The notes beneath the pieces are model-generated. The model was given only the letters and a program-made list of their open reading frames with translations, was not told where the DNA came from and did not search any database. A stretch of 64,000 nucleotides of DNA from Littorina saxatilis. Its lineage: Eukaryota > Mollusca > Gastropoda > Littorinimorpha > Littorinidae. Location of the stretch: positions 92,477,280 through 92,541,279 of the forward strand of contig NC_090246.1 of NCBI RefSeq assembly GCF_037325665.1, written 5' to 3'. Positions 44,001-54,459 of the stretch are shown piece by piece; the first letter of the stretch is position 1, and the number at the start of each line of letters is the position of its first letter. A program made the position numbers and the translations under genes.

Positions 44001-44737
44001 ACTAGAGATCACCAGATCTATGACAAATACATTTCCTTGTAAGATGCAGGCGTACAATTAACTCATTCCAGATGATTTCTGAGCCAACTCGTGAAAGATG
44101 CTGTCACTTTGCAGCAAGTTTTGACTTTAGTCAGTTAAACATTTACATCTTTTCTGTGTTGATATCTGGCAAGATTCAGAGTAAACCGTACCCTTGCGAG
44201 GATGCACCTTCGATTTTGTGGCAGTACCACTTACTTCAACATTTTCTGAGGGCGATATCAGGGCAGAGAAGCTGCAGGCCAATGCAGACGTGCCAACCCT
44301 TGTCAAGCCTCACGTGTAGCAATTAAGAATGTTTTGGAGTTTTCAGTGTAGCAAATGGTGTTTAAGTGATGCATGTTTGTGATTATTTTTTTAAGTGTAG
44401 CAATTTTAAGCTTAGCGTAACAACGTAGCGATTGCTCTTAAACGAAACAATGCTAGCAGTTGGCAGCTCTTCTATGGCAACTTCAGTCCTAAAATGAATG
44501 GGTCAAAAAGGGGTTTCATTATTTGCATCAAAACTTTCTGTCCACTGTATCCAAGCTCCCATGCTTGTAAAGTGAAAGATTTCCTTGACCAGCCGTACAG
44601 ACTACATCTCACATTGTGGAAGCATGATCTACAAGCTGCAGCCATGCGGACTTCCTCGCCACTTGTACCGTGCAGTGCGCAACGTGATTCAGCGGTTCCT
44701 CTCTCGCCCACCTGTTCAAGTCACACACAACAGCTGA
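41064..44737 (+). CDS. NAA60: N-alpha-acetyltransferase 60 (Golgi GNAT acetyltransferase)
   Basis: NAA60 acetylates the N-termini of transmembrane proteins facing the cytosol and in mammals sits on the Golgi. Exons: 41064-41173, 41707-41836, 42512-42608, 43419-43653, 44599-44737, predicting 236 residues (human 242). The protein follows human NAA60 throughout: KKLCSEWFPIEYPDSWYDD, then DGDILATYYPPSMQVAYILS, LGVVGDFRRNGIASLLLDSL, CKAIYLHVLATNTVAIRFYE, DGYSYVLYVNGGQPPWSLID and PCGLPRHLYRA. The RRNGIA stretch is the acetyl-CoA-binding R/Q-x-x-G-x-A/G loop. The C-terminal basic/amphipathic segment (HLYRAVRNVIQRFL) corresponds to the membrane-binding tail. The first three introns have GT-AG ends. 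The fourth only keeps the homologous frame if spliced as AT-AC, with U12-type signals. The start ATG gives MTQVQAYRV, equivalent to human MTEVVPSSA. Confidence 0.95.
42251..42449. mobile_element. Palindromic MITE (family with 20917-21113)
   Basis: Inverted arms run AAATAACTCAGTAGGTTTGT to GAAAGAGTGAATACCCTTG on the left and the complement on the right, ending ACCCGACAGAGTTC. It lies in NAA60 intron 2, just before exon 3. Confidence 0.85.
43654..43878 (+). repeat. Triplicated U12-type 5' splice-site block
   Basis: Three about 73-76-bp copies begin ATATCCTTT at 43654, 43727 and 43803, each followed by CAATTTG or GAATTTG, GTTG, a GTGTGGATAA-type stretch and GAATATAGYAAGACTTA. The first copy is the AT-AC intron's 5' splice site, directly after exon 4. 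The other two lie in the intron and keep the full ATATCCTTT word. Confidence 0.9.
44581..44598 (+). other. U12-type branch site and AC 3' splice site of the last NAA60 intron
   Basis: TTCCTTGAC at 44581-44589 matches the minor-spliceosome branch consensus TTCCTTRAC. The putative branch A (44588) lies 10 bases before the intron end at CCGTAC|A. Using this AC end restores WSLIDYISHCGS, collinear with human WTILDYIQHLGS; no GT-AG choice does. Confidence 0.9.
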
Positions 44738-45310
44738 GATGTCACTGTTTTGTGTTGTTTCTTTTGTTTTTGTTTTTTTGTTAGTGTAGAAAAAGACAAG
44801 TGCTAAAGTTTGTGATGAACTGTAGACTTGTGGAAATTAATTTTCTGTCTTTTTTTTCCAAACTCTGTCAAGTTAAAAAGGTCTTTAGGATCATTGTAAT
44901 CTTATTTTGTAACTTATTCTTGTTTTTGTTACTGCTTTATTTAAATTTTAGACCTCTTCTGTACGCTTTTCATTCTTTTTTAAGGTTTGGAATGTAAAAA
45001 ATACTTTGTCATTTACTCATCTTTAACTCACCAGAGTAAGAAAGTTTAGATTTTTAAATCTTATTTATATGTAAAAGTTGAGTTTGAACTCGTTTTCTCT
45101 TCTTCCTTTTTTTGTAAATCTGCTTGGTATATTTTTTTTTTTAAACTAATGAGCCTAGTTCTCTCATTAAAAAGTGCTTTGTGAGGTTCACTCTGTATTA
45201 TACTTCTTATCTGGGAGGAACATGTTGTCTGTGATCTTACGTTTCTCAGTTGAGAATGCAATCATTATTGACAGTGCCACGTTCAATGTTGTTCACCTCT
45301 GCGAAATAAT

Positions 45311-45461
45311 ACAGTGGAACCTCCCTATCAGGGACCCCAGAAATATAAAAAAATCCGATCTTAAAAAAAAAGAGAAAAGAGAGTGTTAAATTGAGGTGTA
45401 TTTTGAGACTTTATGAAAAGAAAATCTGAAAAAATAGGGTCTGAAGGTGGGGTTCCACTGT
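45311..45461. mobile_element. MITE, ACAGTGGAACC family
   Basis: ACAGTGGAACCTCCC on the left and GGGGTTCCACTGT on the right form a 12-bp inverted pair. The interior has CCGATCTTAAAAAA and AGTGTTAAATTGAGG. Confidence 0.85.
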
Positions 45462-46289
45462 ATTTCAGCATGGCAATATATATATGAATTTCATGTAGAA
45501 TGCAAACTCTGTAAAAGCGTTACTAGGTAAAAACTATGTATTACTTGTAACGTGTGCATGTATAATATCTGGTTACACTCAGATGTTGAAAACAGAACAA
45601 ACTTCATAAGTTTATTGATTCTTGTTTGTTCTTGTCCAAAGTCTTCTTCTTTTCTATCACATTATAATCTTAAAAAGATTGACGTAGTGCAAGGTTTGCC
45701 ATGCACTTTTCACCTTTGGGGCTTTTAGGGGAAGAACTTAAATTTAAGTCTGAGTTAATTCTGTTCTAATGATGAATATATCCAGGGCTTCGCAATATGT
45801 GCATCAGTGCGTCATGTACGCACTAGAACCACAGACAAAAACGTACAGAAATTCACAGAGGGGGTCACACGACGCACTGAATCCTGAAAAGAGTGGGTTC
45901 AAAGATGCACTACATATGTGTTATTATGCATACCATTGGTACTGTTTGCAGAGTATATACTGCCAGATCTGTACTGACCCGTTTTTTCGGAGTTAATCTT
46001 ACTGATATGACCATATTATTTCTGTGAAGGGTTCAAAGAACTTCCAAATATGGGCATTGCATTGAAATGAGCACTACAAAGATCATGTGTCGGCAAGGAA
46101 TGTTCCTTCCAAAAGCGAGAATATGAACGTCCTGGTCTTCAAACCCTCTAGAATTTCACATAGCGGCTCCAATGACCACCAATACATTAAAGTTCAGGGT
46201 CCTAGGACCCTCTGGGTTGAGTCCTGATATTCAGCTTAGTTCTTCTTGTTTCTCTCCAGAGATATGTTTGTTTGTAATGAATTCATTAA

Positions 46290-47001
46290 CCTCTTCACTG
46301 CCACAGTATAACAGCATTTTGGTATTGCTGTGTGCCAGGGCAAAATTTCGCTTTCTTCGGTAGGTTCACTAATCTGTTCACTGCTCGATCATTTATTGAG
46401 ATATCTCTTAGATCTTTGGCATGTGTTTTGCTTATACCCTTGGCTATTATAGGATGACATGATCATTGGACTTTGTTTGTGATTGTTATAGTAAAAATTG
46501 ATATAATGACCATTTTCGTCAAAAATTACAGTTTCCGGACTTACACACACACAGTGACACACATTGCAGCACGTAAAACCACACAAAACACTGCTAAAAC
46601 TGGTGTCAAACATCAGGTACTCACATTACAGCCCATAAAAGTATTCTTCTGTGTGGTAATCCATAAATCACTTCTTGTAGAGCTTCCAGAACACTGTATC
46701 GCTTGAAAACAGGTCTACGAGTTGAGGTCGGACTTTCGGCCGCCATTGTGAATGGCGAGAATGCTAACACAGTTTTCAACACGTGGTAGAACGTGGTAGC
46801 AACTTTAGTAACTTATCCGGTCTATGGGAAAGAACTGTGTTTAGAACCCCTACAAGTACTTGGACAGTGGTTACCTCCCATTTAGTTTTCAGAAATGTCC
46901 TGAAATGTTGGTGACACAAATCCCACGTATGAGATACGGTTATGGGCGTACGACAAACCAAAAATGACCACGTATTACATACGGGGTGGGCAGTGAAGGG
47001 G
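46290..47001. mobile_element. TTAA-target MITE or degraded piggyBac-like element
   Basis: Left end TTAA|CCTCTTCACTGCC and right end GGCAGTGAAGGGG|TTGA are inverted with one or two mismatches; the right TTAA has one change. Length is about 712 bp. The interior includes CACGTGG and two CACGTATKA-like words and has no coding capacity. Confidence 0.7.
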
Positions 47002-49356
47002 TTGATGTATTCCTTTTTTTAAGGGTAGTGGTGGAAGTTTATCCTTCAGTGAAGACTTTTATTCAGATTGTTAGCTCACTTTGGTTCAGGGAGCTGTCGT
47101 CCTTGACCTATTTTGTTGACCTTCAACATGAACTGTACTTAATGACCCGTAATTGCTTGGCCGTCTTGTGATCAAAGGTATTGTCAGGGACAGGGATGCA
47201 AAAAAGACACCTTTTCATGAATACATTTCGTTTTTCTGTTGTAACTTGTAGGCAGTGATTGTGATCCAACTCCTATCCTATTCTGTAAAAACGAAGTTAG
47301 CAGAGTATTATGTATCTTACGATCTGTGATTGTCATTAGAGTATGTTATACCTCACTTCTTTTTAAGATTTTCTTTCAGCAAGAGAGTGAAGAAGAGAAG
47401 ATAACTTTTTTCTGTGTTACGTCGAGGATATGTTTACATGTACATAAGAAGTCCATATTTGAAGGATGTGGACTCATGAATTGTTTTGGTGTACATTTTT
47501 GATTGTATGTCATTTATGTTTCTGTTTATGAATTCCAAATGTGGCGTATCACTGTGTGGTTGTGATATGGCGATGTGCAATGATTCATTCACGCTGATGT
47601 TGATCCTAGAAATCTTTGTTGTTTCATGGTGATTTGTTTCCAATTCTGTGCATGAAATTATAATGTGTTCATGATGCGTGTGTGTGTGTGTGGGGGGGAT
47701 GGAAAGGGAGGTACATGTATATACAGGGGGGGGGGGGGGGGAGGGGATGGGTATAGGAGAAGGAGAGGGAGAGGAGGCAAAGAAGGAGTAGAGCATTATA
47801 CTCATTTATTGCAAGATTTGGCCTTGTTTTGTTTGAAAGACCGCATTTGTTCAAATGTTGACTAGTCTTGCATATATGTCCATGTCTTTAAAACTTCTGT
47901 TTTTGTTATTTATCATATAATGGCATTTCATTGCTTGAGGAGTACAGTGTAGTATGGACATTGATGTTTTAGTCAGAAACACTTCATATTGTCAGGATTG
48001 ATTAATGCAATAAATACATTTTTACTTTCTATAGTGCCTGTGGTAACCAATAAATTAGTATCTTCTCTCTGTTCTATCAAGTATCCTTGTCAATCAGATG
48101 TCAAATAGACAACGAATGCTTCCTTAGCCCAATGCTTCCCAGAGCTCCCAAAATCGCCCGCTACATAATCCTCATGCAGATCCCACAACGGCCACATAAA
48201 TCATTTACAAAATCACTTTCCCCGTATAGTGTCGAGAGACAACATAACGAGCAGATAAGAACGAGCCTTGCTTTGTTAGATCATTCAATTAAATCCTATG
48301 GGAGTTGCAAAGATGGCATGATTCTGTGTGGAAGGCAAAGGGTTAAAATACACAAGAGCATCGCAAAGCATATATAGAGTCCGAGTGTCGCAGTGTACTT
48401 ATTAGCCAGTCACTTGTACTGTCTCAAATCAAAATAGTAGACCATCTGATTCTCTTGAGATGTAAAGGAGTGTAGGTTTCTGCTAATAGATTAATTCTGT
48501 TCTAATGATGAACATGTCCAGATCTGTTTTAATTCGTTTGTTTGTCTGCTTGTTTGTTTATTGATCAAATCCTCCAGTTTTACTTATTATCTCAGATACC
48601 AGTCCCAAAGATGAAAAGACACGTAAAACCACAGTGGCAGAGCTACTGTATGCATTTGTTAAAGTTGTGATGCTCCGTTTTTGTACAGGCCAGCTTTCTG
48701 TGAGTGAAAGTATTGGAACATGAACAGATTTCAGCATACTTCTGCTTCGCCATCTTCGTAGCAACATGTCAAATTCTTCTCTCTCGTTTCATTCAATCAG
48801 ATGACCTTCAATGGTATAATCTATATGAGTTAAAATGCTTTTTACGTTAAGCAGGAAGGATTTTTATACAGTGGGAAAAAAATGGCAGTAAAAGTGTGCA
48901 TCATATTTCTGATCCTGAATTGAGATCCATCATAGTATCACTGGGAGCATGAAAAATTAATGTGTGCTGTGGTCAATGTTTTTAGTTTTTAGTCAGAGTA
49001 AGTGAAAGTTTATATTGGCTGGTCCATGAGAAGTTTTTTTTTAAAGTTCATTAATTAAATCCATTCTTTAAATTGTATGAATGGTGTCTGTACATACCAC
49101 ATTGAATTTGACTCGTTTGAATGGACATGTAACCCATGAATCATTCCAGTGTTTTGTTTCGTCATTTGTTACTTTGAACAAACAAGTCTTTTCTGTAATT
49201 CTGTAATTCGGTCATGCTGCACATCTGCATTAAGATACATCGTAATGCTGTGCCAGAAATTAACACGACATTTATTTTATGCACACTGTGTGAAGTTACT
49301 TAACGTGAAAACATATTGCAACAAACATAAATTATAATGGTAGATTTATGTTGTGT

Positions 49357-49505
49357 ACAGTGGTACAGGACACCTCCCTTTAAAGGACACCTTGTCCCTT
49401 TTTCTATTATCTGTACCAAAATCTACCTGTCATGACAGGCCACCTGCAATGTAGGGACACTGTTGGCTAGTCCTAAGGGTGTCCTTTAGTCTCAGGTACC
49501 ACTGT
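49357..49505. mobile_element. MITE, ACAGTGGAACC-related
   Basis: ACAGTGGTACAGGACACC on the left and GTCTCAGGTACCACTGT on the right. Internal repeats of AGGACACC and GGCCACCTGCAATG suggest a related but distinct subfamily; a partial relative lies near 51655-51725. Confidence 0.7.
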
Positions 49506-49761
49506 AGTTTGAAAGCAGGCAAGTCGCTCAATGGCAGGCACAAACAGGCAACTCATGTTCAGTGACTTGAAGTGGATGATAGTGTTATGATACAATAAAT
49601 ATATGTCAGACACTGGGAACTTAAATTCCTGGTCGTTTTCTGCTACATGACAAACATGTACATGTCTTTTCTGTTGTATTCTGTGATCTTGTTTGCACTT
49701 GATTGTGTACATGTGATGTGTAGTGAGTTACTGTGGTTTTGTGTGCAAATGGAAGTGTAAA

Positions 49762-50159
49762 GACCCCCCGCGGGTTAGGGGGAGTCCCATATTGGTTGGG
49801 ACGAGAAAGAATTTACCCGATGCTAACCAGCATGTCGTAAGAGGCGACTAACAGGTTCTGTTTCTCCTTTTACCCTTGTTAAGTGTTTCTTGTATAGAAT
49901 ATAGTCAATGTTTGTAAAGATTTTAGTCAAGCAGTATGTAAGAAATGTTAAGTCCTTTGTACTGGAAACTTGCATTCTCCCAGTAAGGTCATATATTGTA
50001 CTACGTTGCAAGCCCCTGGAGCAATTTTTTGATTAGTGCTTTTGTGAACAAGAAACAATTAACAAGTGGCTCTATCCCATCTCCCCCTTCCCTCCGTCGC
50101 GATATAACCTTGAATGGCTGAAAACGACGTTAAACACCAAATAAAGAAAGAAAGAAAGA
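49762..50159 (+). mobile_element. SINE-like element (family with 26763-27128)
   Basis: It begins GACCCCCCGCGGGTTAGGGG and ends GACGTTAAACACCAAATAAA with a (GAAA)n tail. It is flanked by AAGTGTAAA on both sides. The opposite-strand copy lies in the RRP7A intron. No obvious tRNA boxes were seen, so the source RNA is unclear. Confidence 0.75.
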
Positions 50160-51269
50160 AAGTGTAAATCCAAGCATATACAGGATATGCATGAAGCAGA
50201 AGACCTCAATTCTGCAGTGTTTCTGTTGTCAGAATATTATTATGTTCCAGTGTTTTGTTGGTGACAGATAGTGAAGTTACCATTTACCTGCAGTTAATCT
50301 CTCTTGTTACTTCATACATTGGATTAAATGATTAAGAAGTACATATATTTGTGGTCATACAAACTGTTAGGTGCAGTAGGAATCTAGATGGGTAAGTTGT
50401 CTTCTTCTTCTTCTGCGTTCGATATTAGTGAGTGGTAAAAGTTGCAGGGAACTACAGGGTCTCTTCCGTTGAAACACGTACATTTCTTATTATACAAGAA
50501 GGAAAATCCCTACAAAGTCCATGGGTGGTCATCCATAGCCATTTCTTAAAGCGAGGTTCAGTCACACTTGGAATGCAGGATAAATGTTGTGCTTTGTTAT
50601 TTCCATCATCTCAAAGAGTAAGACTGCAAAAGAGATGTTAACATGAATGGCTAAATACTGATAGTTTTGACCGTTGAATGTAGATTTGTGAATGACGTGT
50701 GTTACTTTTGCTCTATCATATGACATCATCTCTCTAATGTGCAATATGATGCAAAACAGAAGTATACTTTTTATCTCTCTCTCTCTCTTGTATGTAAATC
50801 CATTAGAATGGCTTGTTTTCTAATTAGTGCAGTACAATCCAAATGGCAGCTTTGAAGAACTATTCTTGTTTAAAATCAAAATGTGACTTTCTCTACTCTT
50901 TGAAAGTTTTTCCATCTAAATTAAATTTGCATGGATTAATTAATGCTACATAATAAAACCTTGGCTTCATATTTGCACAATAAAAACATTAATACTTCAA
51001 AAATTGAAAGACAAATAGGTGGATCATAGAAAACTACATATTTGTAAAACTGAAAGTGAAACTTAAAAAAAAAAAATCCACCTCTAGCATTTGATTAAAT
51101 TACACCCTATATAGAGTCGAACTCTTTCTTGCCCGTTTTATTATGCACATAACTTTATATTTAAAGAGTATAACATATTTCTGTTCTGGGCCAGTGTATC
51201 TCAGAGGGTCACCCAAGCTATTGCAGTCTTTAATAGACTTATATGGTCAGAGCTTTTTCCAAGTTATAT

Positions 51270-51562
51270 TATTATTATTATTATGAAGTCTTATATCGCG
51301 CGCGTATCTCCAGACAACTCAAGGCGCAGGGATCTATTTATGCAGTGTGAGATGGAATTTTTTACACAATACATCACGCATTCACATCGACCAGCAGATC
51401 GCAGCCATTTCGGCGCATATCCTACTTTTCACGGCCTATTATTCCAAGTCACACGGGTATTTTGGTGGACATTTTTTATCTATGCCAATACAATTTTGCC
51501 AGGAAAGACCCTTTTGTCAATCGTGGGATCTTTAACGTGCACACCCCAATGTAGTGTACAAC
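51270..51562 (+). repeat. Dispersed repeat, inverted copy at 57796-58055
   Basis: It begins with (ATT)n and GAAGTCTTATATCGCGCGCG, contains AAGGCGCAGGGATCTATTTA and GATCTTTAACGTGCACACCC, and is about 290 bp. A 260-bp reverse-complement copy lies in an REXO5 intron. Shared words GATCTTTAACGTGC also occur in the SINE at 58240-58545, suggesting a common SINE-like 3' module. Confidence 0.75.
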
Positions 51563-51813
51563 CTCAATATTGATGCTGGCAAATAAAAATGTCAGTTATT
51601 TACCCCAAGCATTGTGTAGTTTATACTAGAGTACAATGCACCTACCTGCAATGAAAGGACTCCCTTGGGACCAGCCTACATTGTCAATGTCCCGACATTG
51701 CAGGTGGCCTTTCATGACAGGTATGGTGTGGTCAAGACAACGAATGGGATAACAAAAGGCATCCTAAATTTAGGTGTCTTCATGAGAGACGACTCACAGA
51801 GGCATCAGATATA

Positions 51814-52470
51814 GTCTGTCCGGGTGGCTAGCGGAGGATGTTTTTAATTATTTTTAAAAAATCTAGGAAACTTTTATAAAGTGATCAAAAAGAAATGTTG
51901 TTCAGAATGATTAGTAGTTGTACCGTCTTGTGTTAAAATGGCTTGTTTTCAGCTTTCGCAGTGTGAGCCCTGTACACGTACATTTTCGCAAATCAAGAGG
52001 AAACACGCTCAAATTATTACCTAAAAAGAGCCCCACGCTCTATTCGTTTAAACTCTCGAGCTTCTCAATACTGTCACGCTCATAGGACAGAGCCTGACAA
52101 GAGGAATGCAGTGAAACGGAACTTGAATGGTGTGACAAAAACATGCACCCTGCACAGTAGAAAGGTCAGTGGGGTGCGTTACTGAGGCTGGTTCGGGTTT
52201 GAAATGTATCCATTTTTGGTCACATCACTCAAAAATGTACGAGGTTAGAGCAAAAATGATTAGGGATAGCACTTAACCCTTTTAACACAAAATAGTACTA
52301 ATCGCCCTGAAAAACTTGTCTTCTTAAGCACTATATAAAAGTTGCTTTGATTTGATTTTTAAAAAAATAAAAATAAAAACGTCCTCCGCTAGCACTATAT
52401 AAAAGTAGCTTTGATTTGATTTAAAAAAAAATATAAATGAAAACGTCCTCCGCTAGCCACCCGGACAGAC
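51814..52470. mobile_element. MITE with GTCTGTCCGGGTGGCTAG ends
   Basis: Left end GTCTGTCCGGGTGGCTAG plus CGGAGGATGTTTTT and right end AAAACGTCCTCCGCTAGCCA plus CCCGGACAGAC are about 30-bp inverted repeats. The inner part of the right end is partly duplicated: CGTCCTCCGCTAGC and AGTAGCTTTGATTTGATTT occur twice. About 657 bp, no coding capacity. Confidence 0.85.
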
Positions 52471-52990
52471 TTCACCATTGTACTATCTGAAAGTAAGATC
52501 ACCCAAAAAAATTCAGTATTTGAAACGTTCAGTCTCGGCAAGCAAAACTAATTCTTGAATCGTTGTTTGTTTATTACAGCTGCAATGGCATGGGCGACTC
52601 TCTAATATCAACCTGCCTAAACTGGGCATTAGAGACTGCGTGGCTTTAAAGTTTTCACTCAGTGCCAAAAGGTGACTCAAACAATAACATTTGCTTTGTT
52701 AAAAGGATAACTCTTGTTTTAGCTGTAGATACAACTTGGTATTTTTTGGAACAAATTTGTAGAAAATACTGGTTTTTTCCATACCACGTAAACATAGATC
52801 ATATTGAAATTAGGTCTGGTGATTTTGTTTGTACTTGATGCTTGTTTACAGTTGTTCTTATGTGATCGTTAATGACATCATTAAATGTGTTGCTGTTATT
52901 GCTTCTTTGTTCGTGTTTCTTTTGTGAACGCATGTAAACTATGCATCCTCACTATGCATTCATCTTCAGTACAGGTACTAGGTACCAATA

Positions 52991-53314
52991 TCTATCTATA
53001 TATATATACGACTTATGTATGTGTGTGTGTGAGTGTGTGTGTCCGCGATGCACGGCCAAAGTTCTCGGTGGATCTTTTTCAAATTTGGAGACCGTATTCA
53101 GCTACACCCCGGACACAACCTCATCGATGAGATATTTCAACACGTGCTCTCAGCGCGCAGCGCTGAACCGATTTTGATTTTTCTCTGGATCCATTCCCAG
53201 TAACTCTTCCTTATCTTCTCCAGTGTTTTCAGCCGCGTTTATCTCCCTTCCTCCGTGCGGTGCGTCGACTTCTACCCGGCGCAGCCGTACCCGGCGAAGC
53301 GGGTATTAATCTAG
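52991..53314 (+). mobile_element. Non-autonomous Helitron
   Basis: It starts at an A|TC junction (TCTATCTATATATATATACG). It ends TACCCG-GCGAAG-CGGGTA (53288-53305), a 6-bp-stem hairpin followed by TTAATCTAG and then T, matching the Helitron rule of a 3' hairpin plus CTRR inserted before T. A GT tract and GATGCACGGCCAAAGTTCTC follow the 5' end. No helicase is encoded. Confidence 0.75.
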
Positions 53315-53718
53315 TTCAGTGATATGTCGCATGGAAATGCAACAAAGAAGGCATATGTTCACCATTGGAATAACTTACAAATGCAATATAATATAACACA
53401 GTATCAGACTTGGTTTTGATTTGTGACTGTTTTACTCATTTGATATTCCTCTCTGTCACCAAAGGTATTGGAAACACTTGTTTCTGTGATGTAACATAAT
53501 AACATATGTACCACTCACAAAAACACTGTCCCTCACTTTCTTTCTCTCATATTTACATACTGTTATGCTTACTCATTTATGCACTCTTATACCCTTTCAA
53601 AAATGTTGACACATGTCCTTTTAGCAAAAAGATGGTACATGTACAATCACCAAATGCTCAAGTTTCAATAAAATGCATAATAAGGACCTGAGCAGTGCAG
53701 AGACGACTGCATCCTTAA

Positions 53719-54089
53719 AGGCCCGTCCAGACACTCCCGGCCGACCCTGTCCACATTTGACTTATGCTCAAAACGGCCCCGTTGGGCGCACCGCGTCGTG
53801 CAATGATCGCGAAGCGTTATTTGCAGAAGAATAGCGCGTGTTCTAATTTCTATGACACAGGCATAGAACGACGGAAATTTGACCAATCAGAGCAAACCAG
53901 AGCGATGACGTCAGCTGCTCGCGGCGCGGCAGTCGAATTCAACTGAACCTTCTTGTCAGGTGACCCGCTGCACTGATACCGCGTTGTGAAAAGAATCGTC
54001 GATGTGTGGCCACTCGGCAAATCCCGCGCGACGCACAAAACGGCCTGCGGCGCATAGAGCGTAAAACGGCGGCCAAGTCTGGACAGGGC
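53719..54089. mobile_element. TTAA-target MITE
   Basis: Left end TTAA|AGGCCCGTCCAGACAC and right end GTCTGGACAGGGC|TTAA are imperfect inverted repeats, with TTAA at 53715-53718 and 54090-54093. It is about 371 bp and GC-rich, containing CGATGACGTCAGCTGC. Confidence 0.7.
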
Positions 54090-54459
54090 TTAAACGAAAC
54101 ACATATTTCCCTAAATCAAGACTTCCCTGATGTTAACCATTCCTACTTTTCTCTGCTTGAGTCAAGAAATCTATTGACATCAAATTCTTCAACATAGCGT
54201 AAAGATCAACTTTCACTACACATTATTTCTGTCCCCTGAAAATTACGCAAGACAGCCACTGGTCCCAACTTGAATTTGTGTACGTCTTGAGGGTTCAGCA
54301 ATATTCTTTGACCAAGTAAAAAAGAAGGGCAGTCTTTCATTGGCAACTTTCTTACACACTTTCTGCAGCCTAACAAGGTCACAGATACCTTACACTTTTC
54401 TGTCATCATGTTTGACTCTGGTTCTGCACCATAGACACACAGGAAACAAGGCTGAACAC

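Larger units (their letters stand above)
44738..54459. other. Intergenic region between convergent NAA60 and REXO5
   Basis: No convincing exon was found in 9.7 kb. The left part probably contains the NAA60 3' UTR. It holds MITEs, a SINE, a dispersed repeat and a Helitron, listed separately, plus GT, G-run and GA tracts near 47680-47780. A 96-codon frame at 48087-48377 has no recognisable domain, splice context or family. Confidence 0.5.

Noticed and set aside
48087-48377. 96-codon plus-strand frame
   Set aside because: No recognised family, no paired exon and no conserved motif; probably chance in intergenic or 3' UTR DNA.
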